A stretch of DNA of 64,000 bases from Pirellulaceae bacterium (GCA_019636385.1 JAHBXT010000001.1:1178001-1242000), one strand, 5' to 3'. Positions 45,545-55,643 are shown, numbered from the stretch's first letter. The notes: generated by a model from the letters alone, not told the origin. Translations and numbers: made by a program.

Positions 45545-47758
45545 TTATGGATTAGTAGTAGCTACGACGCGAATTCGCACAGCATTGGATGGTGGCCAAT
45601 ACGTATATTCCTGCTCGGCTGCCTGCTTCTTTAACTCTTCGATTTTTGCAGTTAACGTGCTGACCGCCGATTCAAGTTGCTGGCGCACTTCAGCAGTACT
45701 GGTATCGCTCTGCAGGGCTTGCTGTAGTCGCGCAAGATGCGATTCTTTGCGAGCAACTGCTTGTGGGTTGGCACTCCACTTGACTTTCGTTTCAGCTTGC
45801 AACCACAGCGTATATTGCCCGACTGCCGCGTTGCCAGCTACGGTCAATTCTGGGCTAGCCTCGGATTGGTCGGCGGCGATTTTGAATTCACCCAGGGTGA
45901 TGTTTGGCGGCATTGATTGAGGGCGCAGAGTACACTCCGCAGCCGCTCCCGTCTGACGAATTAACTTAACCGGCAGCGCTACCTTTCCACCTACCGGTAC
46001 CTCTAGCACGCTGCCATCGCCGGCCTGAATCGACAGCGGAGCTTGATCGACCTGGTTGGCTACTAGGCGTAGAGCATCGGTGCGGCGCGATATCACTGCA
46101 TTGAATATCGGCGACGCAGCTGTCATTACCGTACTCGCCACGGCGCGACGAATCAGCGTTTCTTCTCCCTGCTGCGCGTGACCAACAATCGAAATCACCC
46201 ACATTCCCGAAGGCAGTTCCTGAGCACCGCGAACAGACAAATCAGCTTCGCTGGCTCCGCTGGGAACGATCACCGGATCGCATTGACAGTGGTTGGGTAA
46301 ACCCTCGGCCTGCAATTCAATCGGTCCATCCCATCCATCGCGTCGCAAGATGGTGACGTGGATTTGCACGGCTCCGTCGCGCTGCAGTGCACTGCCAGCG
46401 GGCCGAGCTCCAGCGGGGTTGTTCGTAGGAAATACCGGATAGGCCATCAATTCAAAGCTTGGTTGGGGCGGCCGAATTTCCATCAAAAAGCCCAACGCGT
46501 CGTGGGGCCTGTGGCCACTCTGTCGATCGACGATACGCACGCGATACGTTGCTGACTCGGGCGCAGTCCACACCAAGTGCGGGTCTGTCTGACGAATCCG
46601 CAACTCCGGCGTTCCCACATAGCCAGCGTCGTCCTGCTCGACCAACGGCGGCGCAGTTTGCCCCTCGTCGCCATCGGACTTCTTGAAAATCATCAGCGCA
46701 GGATCGGTCAATTGATCCAGCTTGCTAGAAGCTATATCAAAGGCCAGTTGCTGCCCCTGTGTAGCGACCAATTGAACTTCTCGTGGCTGACTTAGGTCTC
46801 CTCGTACGCGAATTGGGAACTGCTCAACAACATGCGATGGTAACTGATCCCAGTCAATTCCTGATGAATGTAGGAAAGCGATGCCGGACGCTTGCCAGAA
46901 TCTTTCAGCCTTCAACGGAGCTTCAAGACTTGGACGCAGCAACGTATCCAAGTACAAGGGCGGTGAGGCTTCGCCATCTGCCTGACCGTCGGTCTGTGCT
47001 TCCAACAAGTACCCAAAACCAGCTCCCCCACGATACAACTCATCGCGAACTTCAACTACTACATCTATCGCTTCTGCTCCTGCATTGTGCCATTCCAGCT
47101 CAGCAGGCCACCACTGAATGGCCCGTGAGCTTGCCAAGGTGCGCCCACCATTATCCAGCAACCTCATATTGAGAAGTGCCTGCGAGTCGACTTGTCCACT
47201 GTAGGCCACACAGCGCAATCTGTGCCCGGGCGGCAGCTGGCAACGATAATAATTAGCCGCGCGTGGGAAGGTATGATGATTGATTAAGGTCGCAACCGGC
47301 AGTGAAACAGCGGTGGCGGGCGAATCATGCCCAGCTGCCAACAATTGTACAGGTCGCTGACTAAGCAGTATGGAGCGCGGATTGCTGATGCCAAATCTGC
47401 CGAGCGATCGAACTTCCACTAGCCCCGCCGCAGCCGACTGGTCGATGGTGACATCAAAACTGCCCGTGGTTTCCTCATCTTCTTGCAAGGGCAGGGGAGG
47501 CATGCGTCTAGGTGCGATCGTGGCCGGCACCGGCTGGCCGCTAAAATCAGTTATGATCAGTTGCACCGCTTCATCCAAACGAATGCCAGTCGGTGCTAGC
47601 TCGACGGACGCTCCAACCTGCACGGCCTGCCTGGATAACACATGGAGTTCGGGAAGTGGCAGTTGCCCCACAGCGAACTCTCGACTGGCAAGCCCCCAAA
47701 CGCAGGCCAACGCCGCAAGTCGCACAGAATACTGAATGCTGAGGCGCGGATTCATCAT
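45545..47758 (-). CDS. Large secreted planctomycete protein of unknown function
   Basis: 737 residues beginning with two adjacent Met. Signal peptide of about 32 residues (SVRLAALACVWGLASREFAVG). The bulk is beta-rich, with Ig/prepeptidase-like segments (for example HHTFPRAANYYRCQLPPGHRLRCVAYSGQ, as in C-terminal prepeptidase-type domains), and a C-terminal Gln/Glu/Lys helix of about 45 residues that could be a coiled coil. Typically next to PSCyt1/DUF1549 genes in planctomycetes (from memory). Function unknown. Confidence 0.8.
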   Translation of the reverse strand: MMNPRLSIQYSVRLAALACVWGLASREFAVGQLPLPELHVLSRQAVQVGASVELAPTGIRLDEAVQLIITDFSGQPVPATIAPRRMPPLPLQEDEETTGSFDVTIDQSAAAGLVEVRSLGRFGISNPRSILLSQRPVQLLAAGHDSPATAVSLPVATLINHHTFPRAANYYRCQLPPGHRLRCVAYSGQVDSQALLNMRLLDNGGRTLASSRAIQWWPAELEWHNAGAEAIDVVVEVRDELYRGGAGFGYLLEAQTDGQADGEASPPLYLDTLLRPSLEAPLKAERFWQASGIAFLHSSGIDWDQLPSHVVEQFPIRVRGDLSQPREVQLVATQGQQLAFDIASSKLDQLTDPALMIFKKSDGDEGQTAPPLVEQDDAGYVGTPELRIRQTDPHLVWTAPESATYRVRIVDRQSGHRPHDALGFLMEIRPPQPSFELMAYPVFPTNNPAGARPAGSALQRDGAVQIHVTILRRDGWDGPIELQAEGLPNHCQCDPVIVPSGASEADLSVRGAQELPSGMWVISIVGHAQQGEETLIRRAVASTVMTAASPIFNAVISRRTDALRLVANQVDQAPLSIQAGDGSVLEVPVGGKVALPVKLIRQTGAAAECTLRPQSMPPNITLGEFKIAADQSEASPELTVAGNAAVGQYTLWLQAETKVKWSANPQAVARKESHLARLQQALQSDTSTAEVRQQLESAVSTLTAKIEELKKQAAEQEYTYWPPSNAVRIRVVATTNP

Positions 47759-47806
47759 GCTGAAATACTAACTCGAACTAGAATTCGGAGGGCTTGTCGG
47801 GTAGCA

Positions 47807-47822
47807 GCTCTCGCTAGAGAGC
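47807..47822. repeat. Palindrome related to the dispersed repeat
   Basis: GCTCTC and GAGAGC around GCTA (perfect 6-bp stem), followed by GTG. It resembles the core of the 22-bp dispersed repeat but is more diverged. It lies in the 121-bp gap between two cluster genes. Confidence 0.4.
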
Positions 47823-47879
47823 GTGCAAATAGCCCATTCACGGTCAGGCGACTACTGTAAACTAGGATCCGCCGACGGC

Positions 47880-50306
47880 TTAGTGATTAAACAAAAACTC
47901 TTTACTGTTGATGACCGCCCACACCAAGTCCTCAAAGGCTTGACGCCTGGATTCAGCACGCCGATTCACATACTCGGCTGCTGTTTGCAACTCGGCTTCG
48001 TTGGCCGGACGGCTGAAAGCTGCCATGTAAAGTTGATGGATCAATTCGTCTAACGGCTGAGAACTAGCGCTGATCGCTGCGGCTCGACCCGCATCATTGG
48101 TCAATTTAGCCTGGACCTCTTTGGAGTTCAGTAGGTGCAGACTCTGCGCCAAACTGGCTTCGTTCATGCGTTCGCATTCGCAGGCTGTGGAACCCGCGGG
48201 GCGGCCAAAGACATCCAAGAAATAGGATGCAAATCCAGTATCGGGCAGCTCAACAGCTCGAGAACCATTAGGCATACCATCGAAGGCGGTGACTGTCATG
48301 ACTGTCTGGTCTATGGCGTCCAACATGACCTCGGCCGATAGTCGCTTGGGGTAGTAACGCGAGTAACTACCCGAATCACGCAAATTGTGGTCGTTGGCCT
48401 CGGAACTGAGTCGATAAACGCTGGAAGTACAAATTGTGCGTATCAAATTCTTCAGATCAAATCCGCTGGCGACAAACTGCTGCGACAAGGCTTCCAACAG
48501 TTCTGAGTTACTGGGTGGATTGGTGACGCGCATATCATCTTCAGGCTCGACCAAGCCGCTGCCCAAGAAATGCTTCCAGTAGCGATTGACTAGCGAGCGC
48601 GCGAAGAATGGATTTGATGGGTCTACCATCCAGTCAACCAACTGCTGGCGTGGGTCTTGACTGGGGGGAATGGATATTGTCGGAGCGTCCAAGCCGCGTG
48701 GGGACAGCTCTTGTCCCGTCTTGGGATGTTTGGCTATCGCAGAGGCGACTCTCGATACAAACACCGGATTGTCCGGCGAAGCACCTTCCTTTTTGGCGAC
48801 GGTCGAGAAGAAGGCCGACATCTGATAGTAGTCTGACTGGCTCCACTTCTCGAAGGGATGATGGTGACAGCGCGCACATTGCAAGCGCTGGCCGAGAAAC
48901 AGTTGTGCCACATCTTCAACGCGCGATTCGGTATCGGACACCTCACGCCACCAAACCAAGGGCGGATGCGTTTGCACCGACCCAGAAGCGGTTAGCAATT
49001 CGCGCACCAAATGATCGTAAGGCTTGTTATTCAGAAAACTGTCGCGCAGCCAGCCATGGAATGCGAACGATCCGAGCTGATGGCCTGGAGAATCGCGGCG
49101 ATTGCGCAGGATCAGAATCCACTTGCGAGCAAAGTAATTCGCGTAATCCTGGCTGTCCAACAGTCGATCAACTAAGCGCTCTGCTTTGTCGGCATCGCTC
49201 GACGCAAGGTACTGCTGCGACTCTTCAGGCGTCGGCAAACGACCAGCGATATCCAGAGTCGCTCGGCGAACAAAGGTCGAATCATCGCAGAGCGGACTGG
49301 GGGGAATTCCCAACGTCTGCAGCTTGGCAAACACCGCTTGATCGACCAAGTTGCGAGTTGGGGGAAATTCTTCAGTCGGGACACCCAGAGGTACACTGGC
49401 TCGAAACACGGCGACTTGACCCTGATAACGAGCCATGATGGCGACATCGCCGGCTTGATCACCCAACTGAACCCAACCTCGCTCGTCGACGTTGGCCAGG
49501 TCGGTGTTGTTGGAATCAAATTGTGCTGTTCGCGTAATATCTTCGTGGCTGTCATCTGAATAGGTTGCAATTACCGCCAGTTGCTGGCTTAGGCGTCGAG
49601 ACAATTGTCGTGACGCCGGCAGTACCTCAATCCGCGTCACCATGCGCTGCTGGCCATCACCCAACGGCATACCGCTGGCGATCCACCGCCGCAGCACTCG
49701 GTACTCGTGCGAATCGACCTCCATACGCTGACCACCACCATGTGGGGCGGCCCCCGTCGCCTTCAGCAATAATAAACTTTGATCGGGCATCGCCGGGAAG
49801 ACTCGTCTTCCACGAGATTCTAACACCAACCGGTCGTAGTCGTCTTGGGCTTCAAATCCCAGTAGCGAGAGCTTGAAACCAGCCTGACCAGCGGCTTTGC
49901 CATGACAACCTCCGCCGTTGCATCCCAGTTTGGTAAATATCGGCACGACCTGATGGTGAAAATCTACCGGCTGGAGCGACTCCATTCCGCTGACGCTCAA
50001 GGATACCTCACAGCGCTGTCCGGACAGCTCGGCAACAATTTGAGCTTGGCCATTTTCCAGCGGTCTCAAGTAGCCATAGGCGTCCACCTCCGCGATGGGC
50101 GGCTGAATGCTGTACTTTGCATGGTGTGTAACATCCGTCCATTGCCCCTGCTGGTCGCAACTGGAAACTAGCAATTGCCAACGAGCATCCTGACCCTTGA
50201 GCTGTACTGAGGTCGCGTGCTCGGGCAACGTAAAACTCAATTCGCCTGCAGCCAACGAGGCCGCCAAACCCAGAACAGTCAATAGTGCAATATACAGACG
50301 CATCAT
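47880..50306 (-). CDS. DUF1549/DUF1553 (PSCyt2/PSD1) protein with N-terminal Ig-like domain
   Basis: 808 residues, signal peptide MMRLYIALLTVLGLAASLAA. Order: BIG2-like Ig domain (about 20-105), cytochrome-like segment with KLGCNGGGCHGKAAGQAGFKLSLLGF (about 130-160), a second Ig-like piece, DUF1549 (about 320-520, with the CARCHHHPFEKWSQSDYY heme-type motif) and DUF1553 (about 560-800, SLVNRYWKHFLGSGLVEPEDD and NSKEFLFNH end). Its start overlaps the stop of the DUF1501 gene in TGATG, so the two are translationally coupled. Exported; function of the family unknown. Confidence 0.95.
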   Translation of the reverse strand: MMRLYIALLTVLGLAASLAAGELSFTLPEHATSVQLKGQDARWQLLVSSCDQQGQWTDVTHHAKYSIQPPIAEVDAYGYLRPLENGQAQIVAELSGQRCEVSLSVSGMESLQPVDFHHQVVPIFTKLGCNGGGCHGKAAGQAGFKLSLLGFEAQDDYDRLVLESRGRRVFPAMPDQSLLLLKATGAAPHGGGQRMEVDSHEYRVLRRWIASGMPLGDGQQRMVTRIEVLPASRQLSRRLSQQLAVIATYSDDSHEDITRTAQFDSNNTDLANVDERGWVQLGDQAGDVAIMARYQGQVAVFRASVPLGVPTEEFPPTRNLVDQAVFAKLQTLGIPPSPLCDDSTFVRRATLDIAGRLPTPEESQQYLASSDADKAERLVDRLLDSQDYANYFARKWILILRNRRDSPGHQLGSFAFHGWLRDSFLNNKPYDHLVRELLTASGSVQTHPPLVWWREVSDTESRVEDVAQLFLGQRLQCARCHHHPFEKWSQSDYYQMSAFFSTVAKKEGASPDNPVFVSRVASAIAKHPKTGQELSPRGLDAPTISIPPSQDPRQQLVDWMVDPSNPFFARSLVNRYWKHFLGSGLVEPEDDMRVTNPPSNSELLEALSQQFVASGFDLKNLIRTICTSSVYRLSSEANDHNLRDSGSYSRYYPKRLSAEVMLDAIDQTVMTVTAFDGMPNGSRAVELPDTGFASYFLDVFGRPAGSTACECERMNEASLAQSLHLLNSKEVQAKLTNDAGRAAAISASSQPLDELIHQLYMAAFSRPANEAELQTAAEYVNRRAESRRQAFEDLVWAVINSKEFLFNH

Positions 50307-51664
50307 CAGATTAATTCCGCTACCGGATTGGCTTCTACCAAGTACTGCGGTCGTCCGGTGGGATCGGTCAGCGTGGTGGTAGCGGTATCGATACCTAGAT
50401 TGTGGTATAGAGTAGCCAGTATCTCCTGTACATCCACTGGTCGCTCTTCTGCGTATTCACCCAGCCGATTGGTGGCCCCAATCGCTTGTCCGCTGCGCAC
50501 GCCACCGCCTGCAATCCAAGCACAACTTACCGGTGCCCAGTGATCGCGGCCCGCCGAAGCGTTGATCTTGGGAGTCCGGCCAAATTCACCCCAAACGATC
50601 ACGGTTACGTCGTTGAGCAAACCCCGGCTGTCTAAGTCTTCGACCAGTGCACTCAAGCATTGATCTAACTTGGGTCCGTGATCGCGAACCAAATCAAAAT
50701 TCTGACCGTGGCTATCCCAGCGACCATAGCTCAAGCTAACGCAGCGCGCGCCAGCTTCGACTAAGCGTCGAGCAATCAATAGATGATCGTTGCAGGTTGG
50801 CGCTCCATCGTATTGATATTTGTAAGGCTTGCCATCGCCGTATCGCTCGACGATCCGTGGATCCTCCTTGGACAGGTCCAGCGCATCGAGCAGTTTACTA
50901 CTGGTAAGAACGTCCAACGCTCGTTGGCCAAAAACGTCCATACCTTCGATTGTCCCGCTGCCATCAATATCACGGCGCAGGCGATCTAAACTGGTCAGCA
51001 GTTGCCGACGATCCTGCAATCGCTCCAGGGTGATATCGTTCAGCCGCATGTTGTCCATGCCAGGGCCGTCCGGGCGAAACGCCGAATAACTTGGTCCCAG
51101 AAAACCAGCCACGCCCGGATCGCTCCAGGGTCCATGCTGCGTCTTGCCAGCCAAGCCTACAAACGTAGGCACGGCGGGATCGACCGGCCCTTGCAGTTTG
51201 GTAATCGCTGAACCGACGCACGGTCGCCCGCCGATAGCGCGTAAGTCGTTGCTCAACCAGCCGCTCATACATTGGAACGAGTCATGGCGATCCTTAAGAC
51301 CCACTACCGAACGAATGATGGCCGCCTTGTCCATCATGCCAGCCAGTTTCGGAAAGACCTCGCAGATTTGTATGCCGGTTACGTTGGTTGGAATCGGACG
51401 AAACTCGCCGCGTATCTCGCTGGGGGCATCCGTCTTAATCTCCCACATATCTTGGTGAGGCGGGCCACCGGCTAAGAACACATTGATAACCGCCTTGTGG
51501 CCTAATCTGCCGGAGCCCGGCGATTGCGATTCGGCTCGCAACAATCCCGGTAGACTTAGACTTGGCAAACCAAACGCACCGAGCGACAATCCACCGATGG
51601 TCAGAAAGCTGCGACGTGACACGCCATCGCAATAACGACCAGACTTCCCAAAAATGGTGAGCAT
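50306..51664 (-). CDS. DUF1501 protein with Tat signal
   Basis: 452 residues. The N-terminus VSRRSFLTIGGLSLGAFG is a twin-arginine signal. DUF1501 core: INVFLAGGPPHQDMWEIKTDAP, RDHWAPVSCAWIAGGGVRSGQAIGAT and VQEILATLYHNLGID, a sulfatase/alkaline-phosphatase-like family of unknown activity. First gene of the minus-strand cluster, with a TGATG overlap to the DUF1549/1553 gene. The pair is a hallmark of planctomycetes and Verrucomicrobia. Confidence 0.95.
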   Translation of the reverse strand: MLTIFGKSGRYCDGVSRRSFLTIGGLSLGAFGLPSLSLPGLLRAESQSPGSGRLGHKAVINVFLAGGPPHQDMWEIKTDAPSEIRGEFRPIPTNVTGIQICEVFPKLAGMMDKAAIIRSVVGLKDRHDSFQCMSGWLSNDLRAIGGRPCVGSAITKLQGPVDPAVPTFVGLAGKTQHGPWSDPGVAGFLGPSYSAFRPDGPGMDNMRLNDITLERLQDRRQLLTSLDRLRRDIDGSGTIEGMDVFGQRALDVLTSSKLLDALDLSKEDPRIVERYGDGKPYKYQYDGAPTCNDHLLIARRLVEAGARCVSLSYGRWDSHGQNFDLVRDHGPKLDQCLSALVEDLDSRGLLNDVTVIVWGEFGRTPKINASAGRDHWAPVSCAWIAGGGVRSGQAIGATNRLGEYAEERPVDVQEILATLYHNLGIDTATTTLTDPTGRPQYLVEANPVAELI

Positions 51665-52200
51665 GGCAGCGCTTTCGGCTGGAGTTATGAATTAAGGCGG
51701 GAGGGAGACAGGAGGGATTGGATCTTCTGACCCAATAAGCCACCATTGTGCTTCAAACCCCGGCCGTCGTGCAAGTCGGGAACTCCCAACACCCTCAAAT
51801 TCCAGTCAAAACTACTCACTTTGGCGGTTTAGGTGCCCATTCCGGCCACTGGCACGGATCCGATTCGCGTTGCGCTCTACTAGGCGAATCGCTGGCCCCG
51901 TTCCGGCATTTTCAGCATGTCGGTCAGGCAAGTCTGCGATCGACACACTAAGTCGATTACGAAATTCGCCGAATGTTACTGAAGGTAGCGGTTGTAGCAC
52001 CCAAGCGAACTAACCTGCACGAAGGTGCGGGTGTATTCCGAAGATGACACTATGGCAAGTATGCCAAGCTGGCACACGTTCTCAAGCTGTCTCATCGAAA
52101 CTTGAAGCCCAAGACCGCTGGCGGAATAGTGACTCGGCAAGTGGCCTGCGTGCTCGGATGCACGCCGTAACTTATGACCCACGAAAGAAGGAACTTTCCC
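51665..52200. other. Divergent region between surface cluster and beta-barrel gene
   Basis: About 535 bp, no gene. TGGCA half-sites occur at 52053 and 52070, with the inverted form TGCCA at 52062, and may be operator sites. Promoters for both directions are expected here. Confidence 0.45.
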
Positions 52201-52836
52201 ATGGTTTGTTACCGCTCTGTCTTGATCCCCCTGGCTCTGTTGGCACTTGCTCCGTCGGCCTACGGACAGCGATTTGACTATGTCAGCGCTTATTCTGGAG
52301 CGGTATTTCTAAACGATTACCGGGGAGCGGTTGCAAACGATGCGCGCACCGGAACTTTTTCGGATGGTTGGTTGTTAGGCGGCGCGATCGGCAAATGCCT
52401 GTCGAACTGCAACCGTTTAGAGGGTGAGTTTTTCTACCGCAACAATGGTGCCGACGCCTGGATCACGCCCAACAATAATTTCGATTGGTCGGGGCGATTG
52501 AACTGCTTTTCCACCACGACGAATTTGCTGCACGACTTCCGGAAACTCAGCGTACGACGCTCTATTCCTTATGCCGGTGGCGGGATCGGTGGAGCATTTC
52601 TGGATGGCGAATTCGAAACGCCGGCAGCCACGTATGAAATCGACGAAACGGTGTTCGCATTTCAAGGAATCGCCGGTATCCGCACGCAGCTGAATTGCCG
52701 CACGAGCCTACTGACCGAATACCGGTACTTTGGCACTAGCCGAGCCCGTTTAACCGACGTCGATACCGACGATACCGCTGGAACATTCGGCTACGATTCG
52801 CACAATGTGCTCATCGGCTTCAGCATCCAACGCTAG
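52201..52836 (+). CDS. Outer-membrane beta-barrel protein
   Basis: 211 residues from ATG 52201 (AGGA 8 nt upstream). Signal peptide (SVLIPLALLALAPSAYGQ). Alternating hydrophobic/polar strands with Gly-rich turns, e.g. SIPYAGGGIGGAFLDGEF, FAFQGIAGIRTQLNCRTSLLTEYRYFGTS and a final strand HNVLIGFSIQR, as in OmpA/OmpW-type 8-stranded barrels. There is no OmpA peptidoglycan domain. It lies between the two DUF1501 loci. Confidence 0.85.
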   Translation: MVCYRSVLIPLALLALAPSAYGQRFDYVSAYSGAVFLNDYRGAVANDARTGTFSDGWLLGGAIGKCLSNCNRLEGEFFYRNNGADAWITPNNNFDWSGRLNCFSTTTNLLHDFRKLSVRRSIPYAGGGIGGAFLDGEFETPAATYEIDETVFAFQGIAGIRTQLNCRTSLLTEYRYFGTSRARLTDVDTDDTAGTFGYDSHNVLIGFSIQR

Positions 52837-53228
52837 CACCCATGGAAACCTACCGTTGATTAGTCCTCAAGCCTCACTTCATTCAGATCGTGCGTAGTGA
52901 AGCATGTCCGAATAGCTCAGGTTCCGACATGTTTTGGCGCTCGGTTCTCGCTGAAGGCTTACACTTGTAACAGACTGGACTCGTCGGGGCTCGGTCCGTG
53001 AATTCTGTGGATCGAAAGTGTGCTGCTCAGACGTTAGAGTCTGCTACGGACTTTGGCGTTTGATGCAATCCGCTGTGTGGCTACTACGTTCGAAGCGCGT
53101 GATAAAAAAACGGAGTAGTCGTCACAGCGACTCTCGTGGAGGAATCTTGGGTTATACTTGTTCCATGCCCGCGACAATCTTGGTTTTTTTTGGGGCAACG
53201 GTAAAGCGGCTTTGTGAGCTGACTGACC
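52837..53228. other. Gene-free stretch with weak hairpin
   Basis: About 390 bp. CATGTCCGAA (52903-52912) and TTCCGACATG (52922-52931) pair with one mismatch and TTTT follows, a possible terminator for the beta-barrel gene. The long frame 53018-53419 overlapping the next gene is rejected. Confidence 0.5.
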
Positions 53229-54668
53229 ATGCACTCTATGGCAATTTCACCGCGACCATCGTTTCTTTCTCGTCGATTGTTCTTACAGCGCTGGAGCCTG
53301 GGGTTTGGCGGACTGGCGCTCAGCGCTTTGTATCAGCAGTGGGCTCGTGCCGAAACGCTGACGCGAACTCCGTCAGACGGTGGGGTGCTGGAGCGGTTTC
53401 ACCATCAGCCGCGCGCTAAAAGTGTGATCTTTCTGTACATGGACGGCGGTCCAAGCCAGATGGATACCTTCGATCCCAAGCCGACTCTGGAGAAGCTCCA
53501 TGGACAGCCGTTTCCAAAAAAAATGGAACCGACTCAGTTCGATAATAATGGTGCTACATTGGCATCGCCGTGGAAGTTTGCCCAGCACGGTCAGAGCGGT
53601 TTGTGGATCAGCGATCTGTTCCCACACATCGCCAAACACGCCGATAAGCTGTGCGTTGTGCGGTCGATGACCAGCAGATTCTCAGAGCACACCAGCGCTA
53701 ACTATTTTCTGCATACCGGACTAGGCATTGTCGGCCGACCAAGTATGGGGGCCTGGGTCGTCTACGGCCTGGGCAGCCCGTCACAAGAGCTGCCGGGATT
53801 TGTCGTCATCAACGGCGGACTGACTCCGCCCGGTGGCCTGGACAACTTTGCGAGTGGATTTTTGCCGGCCGCCTTTCAGGGATCGACATTCTCTCCCTCC
53901 GGCGATGCAATTGCCAATTTGCGCTCACCCCCACGCCAGCCGCATGAGATTGCGGCGCGACGCGACTTGCTGCGGAGCCTGGATCAGAATTTTCTGGAAA
54001 GCACGGCCGGTGCCGATGCGGTGGAAAGTGCTATTCGCAACTATGAATTGGCCTATCGCATGCAGCAATCCGTTCCTGCCGCCTCCAACCTGGACGACGA
54101 ATCCGAGCAGACGCGCAGCGCCTACGGCGTGGATCATCCCAATCGCCAAACCGCCACTTATGCTCGCCAATGCCTCCTGGCAAGGCGCTTGGTCGAGCGT
54201 GGCGTGCGGTTCATCGAGCTGACCTGCCCGGCCACCACGCATGATCGCTGGGATCAGCATTCCAACCTTAAGAAAGGCCACACCGACAATGCGTTGGCCG
54301 TAGATCAACCGATTGCCGCCTTGCTGGAGGATCTAAATCAGCGCGGATTGCTTGGCGAAACATTGGTGATATGGGGAGGCGAATTTGGACGCACTCCGTT
54401 TGCTCAAGGCTCCGACGGTCGCGACCACAATCCGTTTGCCTTCTCGATTTGGCTGGCTGGAGGCGGTGTGCGGCCCGGCATGACCTACGGAGAAACCGAT
54501 GAATTCGGATATAAGGTGGTGCAGGATCCGGTGGAGATGCACGATTTTCACGCTACGATCCTGCACTTGCTGGGCGTCGATCACCAGCGTTTAACTTTTC
54601 GCTTCGGTGGCCGCGATCATCGCTTGACCGACGTACACGGGCAAGTACTGGAGTCCATTTGCTCGTAG
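53229..54668 (+). CDS. DUF1501 protein with Tat signal (second copy)
   Basis: 479 residues. SRRLFLQRWSLGFGGLALSAL is a twin-arginine signal. Core motifs: VIFLYMDGGPSQMDTFDPKP, SMTSRFSEHTSANYFLHTG, VIWGGEFGRTPFAQGSDGRDH and a C-terminal TILHLLGVDH. A different subgroup from the DUF1501 at 50306-51664 (longer, with SEHTSANYFLHTG). No DUF1549/1553 gene is beside it, so it is a solitary copy; its usual partner may have been lost. Confidence 0.94.
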   Translation: MHSMAISPRPSFLSRRLFLQRWSLGFGGLALSALYQQWARAETLTRTPSDGGVLERFHHQPRAKSVIFLYMDGGPSQMDTFDPKPTLEKLHGQPFPKKMEPTQFDNNGATLASPWKFAQHGQSGLWISDLFPHIAKHADKLCVVRSMTSRFSEHTSANYFLHTGLGIVGRPSMGAWVVYGLGSPSQELPGFVVINGGLTPPGGLDNFASGFLPAAFQGSTFSPSGDAIANLRSPPRQPHEIAARRDLLRSLDQNFLESTAGADAVESAIRNYELAYRMQQSVPAASNLDDESEQTRSAYGVDHPNRQTATYARQCLLARRLVERGVRFIELTCPATTHDRWDQHSNLKKGHTDNALAVDQPIAALLEDLNQRGLLGETLVIWGGEFGRTPFAQGSDGRDHNPFAFSIWLAGGGVRPGMTYGETDEFGYKVVQDPVEMHDFHATILHLLGVDHQRLTFRFGGRDHRLTDVHGQVLESICS

Positions 54669-54800
54669 TGCTAGGGTGGAGCAAGCGGCGCAATCAGGCT
54701 TGGACAGGCGAGCGCTAACGTGGCCTATCGGCAACAAACTTCGCTCAAACGCAAAAAGTTTCGCCCCGCGCCGGACCACTACTTGCGCTTTCATAATCCA

Positions 54801-55643
54801 TTACACAATACCACAATGCTCGGCGATGCGCCGAGCACACGCGACATAGCCTACGAAGAACTGGCCGAACTGGCCGTACTTGGCACTGGCTTCATCAAAT
54901 CGCATTTTGTAAACGATGTCTTTCAGGTAGTCAGGACGCCGCGCCCACAACGTGACGCCCCATTCCCAGTCGTCCAGTCCAACCGACACGGTGACAACTT
55001 GCGTAACGCGTCCAGCGAACGCCATACCGCTCTGCGCATGTTCGGCCATCATCGAATTACGACTGGAAAATGGGGTCGTAAACCAATTGGCTCCGACAAC
55101 GCGGCTCTTGTTCATCGGATAAAAGCACATCGCCGGCCAAGGCGGCAGTTCGGGCATCAAGCGCTGAGCGTTCATCGCGGGCAAACGCTTTTCGTAGGCA
55201 GCCACCTTGGCTGCGAATTGAGGCGAATTGGCGTCTTCGCCGCCTGCCGTCAACCGCTGAGCATATTGCTCGACCGACGGCACGTATTCGGAAATCTCTG
55301 TCAGCGAAACAAACGAATAGACAGCTTCCAGCGCAGGTCCAATTCCGCAGGCTAAAAGGCGCTGATGCACCAAGTCGATCTTCAGTGGATCGGGATCAAA
55401 AGCGACAAAACCGAAATCCGCTTTGTGGCCACTGACAATGAAGCTTTGCAATCGGACGGGTGCCTGCGAATCAACCGGTGAGAGAATTTCCTGCATCGCG
55501 ATTAGTCCAGCAGCACGCCGGGTCGCGCCGAGTTGGCTCAACACGTGGCGATTGAGGCGATAATACATGTGGGTGCAATGCCAACCGTTGGCGGGCTGAA
55601 TGGCCGGTTCGGACAATGAGCTTGGGTTTTCAGGGCGATTCAT
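54801..55643 (-). CDS. hemQ: Coproheme decarboxylase / chlorite-dismutase-like heme protein (HemQ)
   Basis: 280 residues of the chlorite dismutase family. Decarboxylates coproheme III to protoheme in the coproporphyrin-dependent route. Seen: the conserved CFYPMNKSR segment and MMAEHAQSGMAF, with the proximal heme ligand His202, then VTVSVGLDDWEWGVTLWARRPDYLKDIVYKMRFDEASAKYGQFG. AGGA lies 8 nt before ATG 55643. A perfect 9-bp hairpin with an ATG loop is encoded near the C-terminus (54817-54837). HemQ activity is preferred over chlorite dismutation because the window also codes for heme synthesis. Confidence 0.9.
   Translation of the reverse strand: MNRPENPSSLSEPAIQPANGWHCTHMYYRLNRHVLSQLGATRRAAGLIAMQEILSPVDSQAPVRLQSFIVSGHKADFGFVAFDPDPLKIDLVHQRLLACGIGPALEAVYSFVSLTEISEYVPSVEQYAQRLTAGGEDANSPQFAAKVAAYEKRLPAMNAQRLMPELPPWPAMCFYPMNKSRVVGANWFTTPFSSRNSMMAEHAQSGMAFAGRVTQVVTVSVGLDDWEWGVTLWARRPDYLKDIVYKMRFDEASAKYGQFGQFFVGYVACARRIAEHCGIV

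Noticed and set aside
48608..49438. 276-codon plus-strand frame opposite the DUF1549/1553 gene
   Set aside because: Antisense shadow; the minus-strand gene has clear family motifs throughout.
53018..53419. 133-codon frame upstream of and overlapping the second DUF1501 gene
   Set aside because: No ribosome binding site, no domain look, and it runs into the well-supported DUF1501 start.
54817..54837. 9-bp hairpin as a terminator between the second DUF1501 gene and hemQ
   Set aside because: It lies inside the hemQ coding region and the plus-strand side has no T tract; probably coding coincidence.
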